Notes: generated by a model from the letters alone, not told the origin. 49,941 bases of DNA from JBAVEL01 sp049587715 (GCA_049587715.1 JBAVEL010000083.1:1-49941); one strand, 5' to 3'. Counted from the stretch's first letter, positions 23,877-33,029 are shown. Numbers and translations are program-made.

Positions 23877-25994
23877 ATGCAGCAGGAACAGTTCAGCTAC
23901 GACAACAGGATCGTGCGCGACTTTGCCGTCGCCACGATGGTCTGGGGACTGGTGGGGATGCTGGTGGGCGTGCTGGCCGCTTTCCAGCTTTTCGCCCCGG
24001 CCCTGAACGCGAGCACGCCGTTCACCACGTTCGGAAGGATACGGCCCATCCACACCAACGCCGTGATCTTTGCCTTTGTGGGGAACGCCATCTTCATGGG
24101 GCTCTATTACTCGCTCCAGCGGCTCTGCAAGGCCAGACTCTTCAGCGACCTGCTGGGCAGGATCCACTTCTGGGGATGGCAGCTCATCATTGTGCTGGCG
24201 GCCCTCACCCTGGCCCTCGGGTACACCACGAGCAAGGAGTACGCGGAGCTGGAATGGCCCCTGGATATCCTGATCGCCGTCGTGTGGGTGATCTTCGGCT
24301 GGAACATGTTCGGCACCATCATGCGGCGGCGGGAACGGCACCTGTATGTGGCCATCTGGTTCTACATCGCCACGGTGATCACGGTGGCGGTGCTGCACAT
24401 CGGGAACTCCATCGAGATTCCCGTGACGCTGCTCAAGAGCTACCCCGTGTATGCGGGCGTGCAGGACGCCCTGGTGCAGTGGTGGTACGGACACAACGCG
24501 GTGGCTTTCTTCCTGACCACCCCGTACCTGGGGCTCATGTACTACTTTCTGCCGAAGGCGGCGGAGCGGCCGGTGTACTCCTACCGGCTCTCCATCGTGC
24601 ACTTCTGGTCCCTCATCTTCATCTACATCTGGGCGGGCCCGCACCACCTGCTCTACACGGCGCTCCCGGACTGGGCCCAGTCCCTGGGGACGGTGTTCTC
24701 GCTGATGCTCCTTGCCCCCTCCTGGGGGGGGATGATCAACGGGCTGCTCACCCTCCGGGGGGCGTGGGACAGGGTGCGGGAGGACCCCGTGCTCAAGTTC
24801 ATGGTGGTGGCGGTGACGGCCTACGGGATGGCCACCTTCGAGGGCCCCACCCTCGCCCTCAAGAACGTGAACGCCATTGCGCACTACACCGACTGGATCA
24901 TCTCCCACGTGCACGTCGGGGCCCTGGGGTGGAACGGCTTCCTGACGGTGGGGATCCTCTACTGGCTGGTGCCGGTGCTCTGGAACACGAAGCTCCATTC
25001 CCGGAAGCTGGCCAATTTTCACTTCTGGATAGGCACCCTGGGGATCGTGTTCTACGCAGGGGCCATGTACCCTGCGGGGGTGGTGCAGTCCCTCATGTGG
25101 AAGCAGTTCACCGGGACGGGCATCCTCCAGTACGCCAACTTCCTGGAAACGACCATCCGCATCATCCCCTTCCATATGATCCGGGCGGCGGGGGGCATCC
25201 TCTACCTGGCGGGGATGATCGTGATGACCTACAATCTCTGGCGCACCGCGCGGCAGGGGTCCTTTGTGAGCGAGGTGCGGGCCCAGGCGCCGCCCCTTCT
25301 GCCCGAGCATGAGCCGGCGAAGACAAACCGCCACCGGTGGATCGAGAAACGCCCCGTGCAGTTTGCCCTTGTGGCAACGGCGGTGGTGCTGGTGGGCGGC
25401 CTTGTGGAGATGATCCCCACGTTCGTGGTGAAATCCAACATCCCCACCATCGCGGGGGTGCGGCCCTACACGCCGCTCGAGCTCCACGGGAGGGACATCT
25501 ACATCCGGGAAGGATGCAACACCTGCCACTCCCAGATGATCCGCCCCTTCCGCTCCGAGACGGAGCGCTACGGGGAGTATTCCAAGGCGGGGGAGTTCGT
25601 GTACGACCATCCCTTCCTCTGGGGATCCAAGCGTACGGGGCCCGATCTCCACCGCGTGGGAGGCAAATACCCGAACCTCTGGCACTACCTCCACATGGAG
25701 AACCCGCGGAACATCTCCCCCGGGTCCATCATGCCCCCCTATCCATGGCTTCTGGAGGATGACCTGGATGTGTCGGCAACGGAGGCGAAGATCGGCGCGA
25801 TGAGGTCGCTGGGTGTGCCCTACGGGGCGGGCACCGAGAAGACCGCCCCGGGAGACCTGCGGGCTCAGGCCGGAGCGATCGCCGCGGACCTGGGGGCACA
25901 GGGGGCGCTTGCGGATCCCGGGAAGGAAATCATCGCCCTTATCGCCTACCTCCAGCGCCTCGGGACGGACATCAAGGGAGGGAGAGTGCCATGA
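23877..25994 (+). CDS. ccoNO: Fused cbb3-type cytochrome c oxidase subunits CcoN and CcoO
   Basis: A 705-residue fusion. Residues about 1-475 are CcoN, a 12-helix heme-copper oxidase subunit with visible histidine motifs RPIHTNAV, WYGHNAVAFF (near 205), GPHHLLY and SHVHVGALGWNG. Residues about 490-705 are CcoO, with one membrane anchor (FALVATAVVLVGGLVEMI) and a c-type heme site CNTCH near residue 547. This enzyme reduces O2 to water with high affinity and conserves energy. The fusion is common in Bacteroidetes relatives and supports FCB affiliation. It ends in an ATGA overlap with ccoQ. Confidence 0.96.
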   Translation: MQQEQFSYDNRIVRDFAVATMVWGLVGMLVGVLAAFQLFAPALNASTPFTTFGRIRPIHTNAVIFAFVGNAIFMGLYYSLQRLCKARLFSDLLGRIHFWGWQLIIVLAALTLALGYTTSKEYAELEWPLDILIAVVWVIFGWNMFGTIMRRRERHLYVAIWFYIATVITVAVLHIGNSIEIPVTLLKSYPVYAGVQDALVQWWYGHNAVAFFLTTPYLGLMYYFLPKAAERPVYSYRLSIVHFWSLIFIYIWAGPHHLLYTALPDWAQSLGTVFSLMLLAPSWGGMINGLLTLRGAWDRVREDPVLKFMVVAVTAYGMATFEGPTLALKNVNAIAHYTDWIISHVHVGALGWNGFLTVGILYWLVPVLWNTKLHSRKLANFHFWIGTLGIVFYAGAMYPAGVVQSLMWKQFTGTGILQYANFLETTIRIIPFHMIRAAGGILYLAGMIVMTYNLWRTARQGSFVSEVRAQAPPLLPEHEPAKTNRHRWIEKRPVQFALVATAVVLVGGLVEMIPTFVVKSNIPTIAGVRPYTPLELHGRDIYIREGCNTCHSQMIRPFRSETERYGEYSKAGEFVYDHPFLWGSKRTGPDLHRVGGKYPNLWHYLHMENPRNISPGSIMPPYPWLLEDDLDVSATEAKIGAMRSLGVPYGAGTEKTAPGDLRAQAGAIAADLGAQGALADPGKEIIALIAYLQRLGTDIKGGRVP

Positions 25995-26185
25995 TCTCGG
26001 ATTATCTTTCCTCCCTGGAGGGGGTGGGGGGCTACTTCATCTTCTCCCTGTGCATCTTTGTGGCATTCTTCCTGGGGGTGGGGGTGTGGATGGCGAGGGC
26101 GGACAGGAAGTGGCTCCGCCGGATGTCCGAGCTCCCCCTGGAGGGGGAACGGAACGGGTTGCATACAGAGGAGGGCCGGACGTGA
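25991..26185 (+). CDS. ccoQ: CcoQ-like small cbb3 oxidase subunit
   Basis: A 64-residue protein with one membrane helix (GYFIFSLCIFVAFFLGVGVW) followed by a basic tail. Size, topology and position between ccoNO and ccoP fit CcoQ, although these short proteins share little sequence. Both ends overlap the neighbours (ATGA with ccoNO, GTGA with ccoP). Confidence 0.85.
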   Translation: MISDYLSSLEGVGGYFIFSLCIFVAFFLGVGVWMARADRKWLRRMSELPLEGERNGLHTEEGRT

Positions 26186-27081
26186 ACACATTCCGATGCG
26201 GAATCTCCCCTGGCTCCCGCCCCGCCGTCCCCCTGCTGCGGGCGGGTGCATGTGCGGCGGCTCTCATGCTCTGGGCGGGCCGGGCGCTGGCCCAGACCGC
26301 CCCTGCGGATGGAACGGGAAGCGGCGCTTCCCTGGCGACGGGCCTGGCGGCTCTCCTTCTTGTCATCGTGGCGCTCTATTTTGCCATTCATCCGGTGACA
26401 TCGGAGAAGGACCTGGAGAAGGCCGTGGGGGTGGCGGGGAAGCTGAAACGGTATGTGTTTCCTCCCGCCACGGATGCGAGCATACCCATGGACCACGATT
26501 TCGACGGGATCGTGGAACTGGACAACCGCCTTCCCCCCTGGTTCAACTACCTCTTCGGGGGGACCATCGTGTTTTCGGCGGTGTACCTGCTGGTGTTCCA
26601 TGTGTTCGGGTCTTCCCCCCTCCCGGCGGGGGAATACGCAGAGGAGATTGCAGCCGCCGATCTTCAGAGGCGCATCCTGGCCGCCCAGGAGGGGGGCATA
26701 GACGAGAATACCCTTGAGGCTCTCGTGGAGCCCGCTGCGCTTGCACGCGGGGGCGAGGCGTTCGGCAAGTACTGCGTCTCCTGCCACGGGGCGCAGGGAC
26801 AGGGTCTCGTGGGGCCCAACCTCACGGATGACTACTGGATACATGGCGGCGGCATCCGGAACGTGTTTACGGTGATCAAGAACGGGGTGGCCGCCAAGGG
26901 GATGATAAGCTGGCAGCTTGTGTTCACCCCCCGGCAGATGCAGGAGATTGCGAGCTTCGTGCTGAGTCTGGGGGGGACGAACCCTCCGGGCGCCAAGAAG
27001 CCCGAGGGGGAGCTCTCCAGGCCCGCTCCCGCCCCCGGGGGGACGCAGGCGGGCGCTCCGGCGGGAGGGGCGGGAACCTGA
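26182..27081 (+). CDS. ccoP: CcoP, cbb3 oxidase cytochrome c subunit with a single heme site
   Basis: The start is the GTG in the GTGA overlap with ccoQ. The 299-residue protein has an N-terminal signal-like helix (ending ALAQ), a membrane segment (LAALLLVIVALYFAI), the CcoP region MDHDFDGIVELDNRLPPW, a second helix, and one cytochrome c domain with CVSCHG near residue 198. Only one CxxCH is present; proteobacterial CcoP has two. Single-heme CcoP proteins are known with fused CcoNO. The last 30 residues are Pro/Gly-rich. It passes electrons to CcoNO. Confidence 0.93.
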   Translation: MNTFRCGISPGSRPAVPLLRAGACAAALMLWAGRALAQTAPADGTGSGASLATGLAALLLVIVALYFAIHPVTSEKDLEKAVGVAGKLKRYVFPPATDASIPMDHDFDGIVELDNRLPPWFNYLFGGTIVFSAVYLLVFHVFGSSPLPAGEYAEEIAAADLQRRILAAQEGGIDENTLEALVEPAALARGGEAFGKYCVSCHGAQGQGLVGPNLTDDYWIHGGGIRNVFTVIKNGVAAKGMISWQLVFTPRQMQEIASFVLSLGGTNPPGAKKPEGELSRPAPAPGGTQAGAPAGGAGT

Positions 27082-27085
27082 GCGC

Positions 27086-28492
27086 ATGAACGAAGAGAGG
27101 GAGGAGGGGAGGGCTTCCTTCCGGGACACGGTGTCGATTGTGGACCGGAGGGGGAAGCGGCGCTGGATCTACCCCCGGAAAGCCGGCGGTCCCCTCACCC
27201 GGGCCCGCGCTCTTGCGGCGGTTGTTCTTCTGGGCATTCTCTTCGGGGTTCCCTTTCTGCGCACGGAGGGACACCCCTTCATGCTCTTTGACATTCCCAC
27301 ACGGCGGTTCATCCTGTTCGGAACCGCCTTCGGTCCCTACGACTACTACCTCTTCGCTCTGGGGTTCATCACCCTGGCGGTCTTCATCCTCCTGTTCACG
27401 GCGGTTTTCGGGCGGATCTTCTGCGGGTGGATCTGCCCCCAGACGGTGTTCATGGAGATGGTGTTCCGGCCGATTGAATACCTGCTGGAGGGGGATCATC
27501 GGGCGCAGAGGCGGCTGAACGGGATGCCCTGGACGGGGGGGAAACTGCTCCGGAAGGGGGCGAAGTACGCAGTGTACTTCGGGATCTCGTTTCTCATCTC
27601 CAACATCCTCCTGGCCTGGATCATCGGGGTGGAGAAGCTGATGGCGATCGTGACCGACCCGCCCGGGGACCACCTGGCGGGCCTGGCGGCCATGCTGGTC
27701 TTTTCGGGAGTGTTCTACTGGATATTCATCTGGTTCCGGGAACAGGCCTGCATCCTGGTCTGCCCCTACGGCCGCCTGCAGGGGGTGCTGCTGGATGCCC
27801 ACTCCATCGTGATCGCCTACGACCACGTGCGGGGCGAGCCGCGGGAGCCCATCCGGCGGGGGAAAGAGAAAAGCGGCGGAGACTGCATCGCCTGCAATCT
27901 CTGCGTGGATGTCTGTCCCACGGGGATCGACATACGGAACGGCACGCAGTTGGAATGCGTGAACTGCACCGCCTGCATCGATGCCTGTAACGCCGTGATG
28001 GCGAAGGTGAGGCGGCCGAAGGGACTCATCCGGTATGACTCGGCGCTGGGGATCGCCTCGGGGAGGCGGAGGATATTCACCCCCCGGGTGGCGGGCTATG
28101 CGGCCCTCTTCCTGATGCTGGCGGGCACCCTCACGGTGCTGGCCTCGGGGCGCCAGGAGGTGGAACTGACGGTGCTCCGCACGCCGGGGATGTTCTACCA
28201 GGAACACCCCGACGGGAGGGTGAGCAACCTGTATGACGTCAAGATCATCAACAAGACATTCAAGCCTGCTACCCTGGAGCTCCGCCTGATGGAGCCCGAA
28301 GGTGAGCTGGAGGTCCTGGGGGGGGCCTTTGTCATTCCCCCCCAGGCGGCTCAGGAACAGAAGCTGATGGTGTATCTGAGGCGGGGAGCCCTGAAGGCCA
28401 TGAGCACACCCCTTGTGATAGGCGTCTTCCGGAACGGGGAAGAGACGGGAGCGGTGCGGAGCTCGTTTCTGGGACCGGCGGGGAGGAAGTAG
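27086..28492 (+). CDS. ccoG: CcoG/FixG-type cytochrome oxidase accessory protein
   Basis: A 468-residue polytopic membrane protein with membrane-embedded FCGWICPQTVFMEMVF, two ferredoxin-type [4Fe-4S] motifs (CIACNLCVDVCPTG and CVNCTACIDACNAV), and a C-terminal Ig-like domain (YDVKIINKTFKPATLELRL). This is the standard CcoG/RdxA/FixG arrangement. CcoG is thought to reduce copper for cbb3 oxidase assembly. It follows ccoP by 4 nt and abuts ccoH directly. Confidence 0.95.
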   Translation: MNEEREEGRASFRDTVSIVDRRGKRRWIYPRKAGGPLTRARALAAVVLLGILFGVPFLRTEGHPFMLFDIPTRRFILFGTAFGPYDYYLFALGFITLAVFILLFTAVFGRIFCGWICPQTVFMEMVFRPIEYLLEGDHRAQRRLNGMPWTGGKLLRKGAKYAVYFGISFLISNILLAWIIGVEKLMAIVTDPPGDHLAGLAAMLVFSGVFYWIFIWFREQACILVCPYGRLQGVLLDAHSIVIAYDHVRGEPREPIRRGKEKSGGDCIACNLCVDVCPTGIDIRNGTQLECVNCTACIDACNAVMAKVRRPKGLIRYDSALGIASGRRRIFTPRVAGYAALFLMLAGTLTVLASGRQEVELTVLRTPGMFYQEHPDGRVSNLYDVKIINKTFKPATLELRLMEPEGELEVLGGAFVIPPQAAQEQKLMVYLRRGALKAMSTPLVIGVFRNGEETGAVRSSFLGPAGRK

Positions 28493-28936
28493 ATGAAGAA
28501 CCGCTGGGCACAAGGGCTCGTGGTTGTGCTTGTTCTCTTCCTGGCGGGAACGGCATTGCTGGTCTATCTTGCGGCGCGGGAGAGGGTGGACCTTGTGACG
28601 GAGAACTACTACGAGAAGGGGCTGGCCTACCAGGGGCGGATGGACGCCGAGTCGCGCACCCGGCGGCTGCCGGCCCGTGTGGGCGTGAGGTGGACGGGAG
28701 CCGGGGCGGAGGTTGTGTTTCCTCAGGGAACCCGCCCCGATCCCGGAAAGGGAGAGCTGGGGTTCTACCGCCCGTCGGACCGAAATATGGATTTCGCCAT
28801 CCCCCTCGGGCCGGATTCCCTGGGGGTTCAGAGGGTGCGCACCCCCGCCCTTGTGAGCGGGTACTGGCGGGTGCGCATCACCTGGTTCAGGGATGGGCTT
28901 GAGTACACCCACGAAGAGCGGCTCATGGTACCGTAG
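28493..28936 (+). CDS. ccoH: FixH/CcoH-like cbb3 oxidase assembly protein
   Basis: A 147-residue protein with an N-terminal membrane helix (GLVVVLVLFLAGTALLVYLA) and the FixH segment LVTENYYEKGLAYQGRMDAE, followed by a beta-rich periplasmic domain. FixH/CcoH helps assemble cbb3 oxidase. It starts immediately after the ccoG stop. Confidence 0.9.
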   Translation: MKNRWAQGLVVVLVLFLAGTALLVYLAARERVDLVTENYYEKGLAYQGRMDAESRTRRLPARVGVRWTGAGAEVVFPQGTRPDPGKGELGFYRPSDRNMDFAIPLGPDSLGVQRVRTPALVSGYWRVRITWFRDGLEYTHEERLMVP

Positions 28937-29026
28937 AGACCTCGGCGGGCGTGCAGGCGCCTGACCGCCGCGGGCGGGATGGTCCGCCAGGGGATCGGCG
29001 GACGGCGAGGGAAACAGGATGGGCGT

Positions 29027-29761
29027 ATGGATGTGATGTCGGGATTTCTGCTGGGGCTGCTGGGGAGCATCCACTGCGTGGGGATGTGCGGACCCATTGC
29101 CGTGGCTCTTCCCTCGGGCGCCGCGACGCGGGGAGGAGTGGTGCTGGAGCGCCTGCTCAACAACGGGGGGAGGATCCTCACCTACTCCCTGATGGGGGGG
29201 GCGCTGGGTCTTGCGGGAAGCGGCTTTGCCGTGGCGGGCCTTCAGCAGGCGATCTCGGTGCTGGCCGGGGCTCTCATGGTGCTGTACGTTCTTCTTCCCC
29301 CCCGGATGAAGGCCGCCATACTCGGGCTGCGGGTCTTCGAATCGGCCGGAGAAGCGGTGCGGAAGGGGTTTGCGGGACTCGCGGGCCGCCGGAGCTTCGG
29401 GGGCCTTTTTCTGCTGGGTGTGCTGAACGGGCTTCTTCCCTGCGGGCTTGTGTACGCGGCCCTCGCAGGCGCGGTGGCCTCGGGCTCTGTGCTCTCGGGA
29501 ATGGCGGTGATGGCTGCATTCGGGGCGGGCACATTCCCCGTGATGTTTGCCGTGACCCTGGCGGGAAGGGGGCTCTCGCAGGCCGCCCGGCGGAAGCTGG
29601 CCGCGGCGGTTCCCGCCGTGCTGCTGGTTGTGGGTGTGCTTCTGATCCTGAGGGGGCTGAACCTGGGCATCCCGGGCCTGAGCCCCAGGGTGGGGGCGGG
29701 GAAGAGCCATGGAGCGTATCTTCTGTTCTCTGTGCACGATCAAGACAAAGGCGCCGTATGA
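29027..29761 (+). CDS. SafE/TauE-like membrane protein of the cco cluster
   Basis: The ATG at 29027 has AGGA seven bases before it; an ATG at 29036 is also possible. The 244-residue product is polytopic and carries HCVGMCGPIAVALPSG near its N-terminus and a second repeat-like motif LNGLLPCGLVYAALAGAVA. This is the SafE/UreH-type family of DsbD-related membrane proteins that often sits next to cbb3 oxidase genes and is thought to act in copper or thiol handling. Substrate is not known from sequence. Its stop overlaps the peptidase start (ATGA). Confidence 0.87.
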   Translation: MDVMSGFLLGLLGSIHCVGMCGPIAVALPSGAATRGGVVLERLLNNGGRILTYSLMGGALGLAGSGFAVAGLQQAISVLAGALMVLYVLLPPRMKAAILGLRVFESAGEAVRKGFAGLAGRRSFGGLFLLGVLNGLLPCGLVYAALAGAVASGSVLSGMAVMAAFGAGTFPVMFAVTLAGRGLSQAARRKLAAAVPAVLLVVGVLLILRGLNLGIPGLSPRVGAGKSHGAYLLFSVHDQDKGAV

Positions 29762-31494
29762 AATCCTTTCTCCTTCTTGTGTGTGTTCTGATTGCCGCGC
29801 CCCTCTACGGGGAGGATGAGGAGCACTACTTCCGGTTCACCGTGCGGGAGAAGAGTGAGCTCGCCCGACTCGCCCGGGTCATCTCGATAGACGACGTGAG
29901 GGGCGCCACCGTCTTCGCCTATGCGAACGGAAGGGAGTGGGCGGCATTCAGGGATCTGGGGTATCTCCCCGAGGAACTCCCCCACCCGGGAGGGCTCTAC
30001 CGCCACGAGATGGCCCATTCCCCCGAGGGGATGCTCGCATGGGACCGGTACCCGACATACCAGGGCTATCTGGGGATGATGGCTTCCTACGCGGCGGCAC
30101 ATTCCGGCATCTGCCGGCTGGACACGTTCGGGACCTCCGTCCAGGGACGGCTGCTTCTCATGATGAAGATCACCAGCAACCCCCACCTGAGGCATGACAG
30201 ACCCCGGTTTGTGTATGTCTCATCCCTCCACGGGGATGAGACGGTGGGCTATATCCTGCTTCTCCGTCTCATAGACTACATGCTGACCAACTACGGCCAG
30301 GACACGCCCCTGGGCCAGCGCATCACCAACCTGGTGGACAACGTGGAGATCTGCATCAATCCCCTGGCGAACCCCGACGGGACATACCGCCTGGGAGGGG
30401 ACACCACGGTGAGCAATGCCCGGCGGTACAACGTGAACGGGTTGGACCTGAACAGGGATTTTCCCGACAGGATCGATGATACCGTGAACACGGGCACAGG
30501 GCGCCAGCAGGAGACACGGATGGCGATGGAGTGGGTGCGGACGCACAACGCCGCCATGTCCGCCAACTTCCACGGCGGGGCGGCGGTGGTGAACTATCCG
30601 TGGGACAACGGGGCACCCAGCGGCTCGTATTCCATGTGCCCCGACGACGGCTGGTTCATACAGGCGTCCCTGGCGTACTCCCTGACGAACCCCGACCTGC
30701 TGGCGGGGGGATGGACCAACGGCATCACCAACGGCTGCGCATGGTACTCGATTTCCGGGGGTCGGCAGGACTGGATCTACTGGTGGCACGGGGGGAGGGA
30801 GACCACCATTGAGCTCCACGCCACCAAGAACCCCGCGGGCTCCACCCTTCCGCAGAGGTGGGAGAACAACAAGGAGTCCCTCCTGGCCTACATGGAGAAG
30901 GTGCTGGGGGGAGTGCGGGGCCTCGTGACCGACCTGCACACGGGTCTCCCCCTGAAGGCCACCGTGCATGCGCTGGGCATTCCCGGGGTGCCCGTCTACA
31001 CCGACTCGGCAGTGGGGAACTACCACCGGCTGCTTTCCCCCGGCACATACCGGCTCATCGTTTCGGCGCCGGGATTCCACACGGACACCACCGCCTCGAT
31101 TCTGGTGACGGGGTCTCTTGCCACGCGCGTGAATGTGGCTCTGAGGAGCACGACGGTGGATGTGGCGGAGGAGGGGGTGCGGGGAGGGTGGCACCTCGGC
31201 CCCAACTACCCGAATCCGTTCAATCCTTCAACGGAGGTGGGCCTCCGGGTTCCCGCGGCGGGCCGGGCGTATGTGGGTGTGTATGATCTTCTCGGGAGAG
31301 AGGTGAGGACGGTTTTCGAGGGGGATCTTGAGCCGGGTCTCCACGCACTCAGGGTGGACGGAACGGGGCTCGCCGGCGGGGTGTATTATCTGAGAATGAG
31401 GGCTGTGGCCCATGGCCCGGAGACGGGACGGAGCCCCGGGGGAGGTGCGACCGGGGTGTATGTCCAGACCCGTAAGATCATGCTCCTTAAGTAG
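29758..31494 (+). CDS. Secreted M14-family zinc carboxypeptidase with C-terminal sorting-like module
   Basis: The start is the ATG in the ATGA overlap with the SafE-like gene, giving a signal peptide (MKSFLLLVCVLIAAPLYG). The 578-residue protein has an M14 peptidase domain with zinc ligands His158 and Glu161 (HGDET), His272 (NFHGG) and catalytic Glu352 (IELHATKNP). A carboxypeptidase-regulatory-like beta domain follows (about 385-465), and then a C-terminal FlgD-Ig/T9SS-type module starting NYPNPFNPSTEV near residue 483. It probably trims peptides outside the cell. It is the last gene of the cco cluster, an odd partner for respiration genes. Confidence 0.93.
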   Translation: MKSFLLLVCVLIAAPLYGEDEEHYFRFTVREKSELARLARVISIDDVRGATVFAYANGREWAAFRDLGYLPEELPHPGGLYRHEMAHSPEGMLAWDRYPTYQGYLGMMASYAAAHSGICRLDTFGTSVQGRLLLMMKITSNPHLRHDRPRFVYVSSLHGDETVGYILLLRLIDYMLTNYGQDTPLGQRITNLVDNVEICINPLANPDGTYRLGGDTTVSNARRYNVNGLDLNRDFPDRIDDTVNTGTGRQQETRMAMEWVRTHNAAMSANFHGGAAVVNYPWDNGAPSGSYSMCPDDGWFIQASLAYSLTNPDLLAGGWTNGITNGCAWYSISGGRQDWIYWWHGGRETTIELHATKNPAGSTLPQRWENNKESLLAYMEKVLGGVRGLVTDLHTGLPLKATVHALGIPGVPVYTDSAVGNYHRLLSPGTYRLIVSAPGFHTDTTASILVTGSLATRVNVALRSTTVDVAEEGVRGGWHLGPNYPNPFNPSTEVGLRVPAAGRAYVGVYDLLGREVRTVFEGDLEPGLHALRVDGTGLAGGVYYLRMRAVAHGPETGRSPGGGATGVYVQTRKIMLLK

Positions 31495-31586
31495 TTGCAG
31501 GCACGCCTGGGAGTGCCGGTGATCAGCCCCCCCGGGGGGCCGGCGGGGTGCGGGTTCCTGGAGGGTGTGGATTTCGCTCTGTGGGC

Positions 31587-31615
31587 TTGACTCGGGGGGA
31601 AGCTATTCGTATATT
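31587..31615 (+). promoter_or_regulatory. Promoter of the initiator tRNA gene
   Basis: TTGACT (31587-31592) and TATATT (31610-31615) are spaced by 17 bp. The predicted start falls near 31622, four bases before the mature tRNA 5' end. Confidence 0.75.
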
Positions 31616-31625
31616 GATACACTAC

Positions 31626-31698
<73 letters not shown>

Positions 31699-31705
31699 CG
31701 AGAGG

Positions 31706-31749
31706 AGAGTCCCTATCGGCTCAAGGCCGGTTGGGACTCTTCGTTTTTT
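31706..31749 (+). terminator. Rho-independent terminator of the tRNA gene
   Basis: An 8-bp stem AGAGTCCC (31706-31713) with GGGACTCT (31733-31740), an inner CGGC/GCCG stem, and then TCGTTTTTT. Confidence 0.93.
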
Positions 31750-31802
31750 GGGGCCCTGCGAAAGCCCGAGGACCAGTGCGCCGGATGCAAACGGGGGGGC
31801 GG

Positions 31803-31904
31803 ACGGAGCATGTGATCAGGAGCGCCGATGGGCATCAGTACAGCGGCTGCACCGAGGACCCGGAGCATCGGCTTGCTCAGCACCGCGATCACAGGGCGGG
31901 TTAG
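31803..31904 (+). pseudogene. Possible remnant of a GIY-YIG endonuclease
   Basis: The short stretch VIRSADGHQYSGCTEDPEHR followed by LAQHRDHRAG resembles the start of small GIY-YIG proteins (V-Y-x-L-R-S ... Y-x-G-x-T-x-D-x-x-x-R-L-x-x-H). No start codon fits, the frame stops at once, and I could not follow the similarity in other frames. The rest of 31750-32130 shows no gene. Confidence 0.3.
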
Positions 31905-32130
31905 ACCAGGAGGGATACCGAGCGGCAGAGGATCCCCTACGAAGGTGTCCATGGAAGGGGAAGGGGCACAGAGCGTCTCCGCGACGCCGGGTCTGCCTGC
32001 TGCGAGACAGGAAGATCTGCACCTCCCGCGCGGAGGGAGCAGCAGTCCGCCTGCAGCGCTCTCCCCTCTGCGCGGTGAAGGAGCGTTCTGAGAGCAGACG
32101 GAGCGCGCCCGTGATCGGACTTCGCCGGGG

Positions 32131-32622
32131 CTACGAGTGCGAAAGGAGGTTCTTCAGGAACAGGAGGTCCAGGGCGTCCTTCTCCCCCCCGGTCTGCTTC
32201 ATGCGCAGAAGGAGTTGCGGCGAGGCGAAGGGAATCGGGACGGTGTTGACCACGACGGTGGTGCACGACGAGGCGGCTTCGGCATACGTGATGCCGCCCG
32301 CCGAGAGCAGCAAGTCGACCACAATCTCATCCGCAATGCGAACCACGACATAACGCTCAAGATCTCCCTCCCGGAGTTCCCGGACGGCCTTATCCGGGAG
32401 TATCTCGAGGGCGTCGCGCACGGCCGCCTGGTTCCCGGCCGATCCATCGATGAGCAGGTCGATGTCTTCCGTGCCGCGCACGAACCCCGCCTGGATCATC
32501 GCCATCCCTCCGATGACGACATACTTCGCCCCCCGGTCGTTCAGGGCGCGGCACAAGGCCAACAGATCATTCAGGGTCGGCGGCCGGGATTCGGCTGCCG
32601 CGCCATCATCTTGATCGACCAC
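32131..32622 (-). CDS. Nucleotidyltransferase of the MNT/AbiEii-like superfamily
   Basis: The GTG at 32622 has AGGAGA at good spacing, and the frame upstream overlaps another gene, so the shorter version is preferred. The 163-residue protein carries the nucleotidyltransferase signature: VVIGGMAMIQAG (Gly38-Gly39) and RGTEDIDLLID (Asp53, Asp55). Such small stand-alone nucleotidyltransferases are often toxin or antitoxin components that modify RNA or protein partners. It overlaps the 67-residue gene upstream by 52 nt, suggesting a coupled two-gene unit. The start lies within a 35-nt stretch repeated at 39642-39676. Confidence 0.8.
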   Translation of the reverse strand: MVDQDDGAAAESRPPTLNDLLALCRALNDRGAKYVVIGGMAMIQAGFVRGTEDIDLLIDGSAGNQAAVRDALEILPDKAVRELREGDLERYVVVRIADEIVVDLLLSAGGITYAEAASSCTTVVVNTVPIPFASPQLLLRMKQTGGEKDALDLLFLKNLLSHS

Positions 32623-32774
32623 GACTGACTCTCCTTGAAGCTGGCGAAGCGATGCACTCCCCTGGGAATGAAGGGTTTGGCGCCCCGCAGCGTCACAATC
32701 AGCTCGAGAAACGGGGCGGCCTTGACCAGTCCGCTTCCCGGGCGGCGCGAGCCGATCACCTTCATCTCCTGCAC
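32571..32774 (-). CDS. Small conserved-looking partner of the nucleotidyltransferase
   Basis: A 67-residue protein started by a GTG with GGAGGA five bases upstream. The segment FIPRGVHRFASFKESQSWSI resembles short proteins I associate with being encoded just before nucleotidyltransferases of this type, but I cannot name the family. It overlaps the nucleotidyltransferase start by 52 nt in another frame. It may be the cognate partner of a toxin-antitoxin-like pair, which is inference. Confidence 0.6.
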   Translation of the reverse strand: MQEMKVIGSRRPGSGLVKAAPFLELIVTLRGAKPFIPRGVHRFASFKESQSWSIKMMARQPNPGRRP

Positions 32775-33029
32775 GGACGTCCTCCGGATTCAAGCGTACG
32801 ACAGCCAATGTATCGGACCACCCGGCCTAAGGCAAGGCGGGGCTGTTACCGGATCAGGGAGTGACTCTGCCAGCCGTGGTCACGAGCCGAACGACGTAAC
32901 ATGATCGGTTCCCCTCGACGCGCCTCGCCTGCTCAGGGCCCCGGGGTCCGCCCGCGGTGGGACTGAAGGGGAAGCCCGGCACCGGGAAGGAACCCATGCA
33001 GTCCATCCCGGGAGAGCACAGTCGCGGGA
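32775..33029. other. Intergenic, no gene seen
   Basis: This stretch lies between the homocysteine methyltransferase stop and the small-ORF/nucleotidyltransferase pair. The only recognisable element is the Shine-Dalgarno of the small gene at its left edge. Confidence 0.5.

Noticed and set aside
23562..25694. A 710-codon open frame on the minus strand
   Set aside because: It mirrors ccoS and ccoNO; its His/Gly/Pro-rich composition is that of an antisense shadow.
26924..29743. A 939-codon open frame on the minus strand
   Set aside because: It lies opposite ccoP, ccoG, ccoH and the SafE-like gene, has low-complexity Pro/Arg/His composition and no domain signature. Long antisense frames are expected in GC-rich coding DNA.
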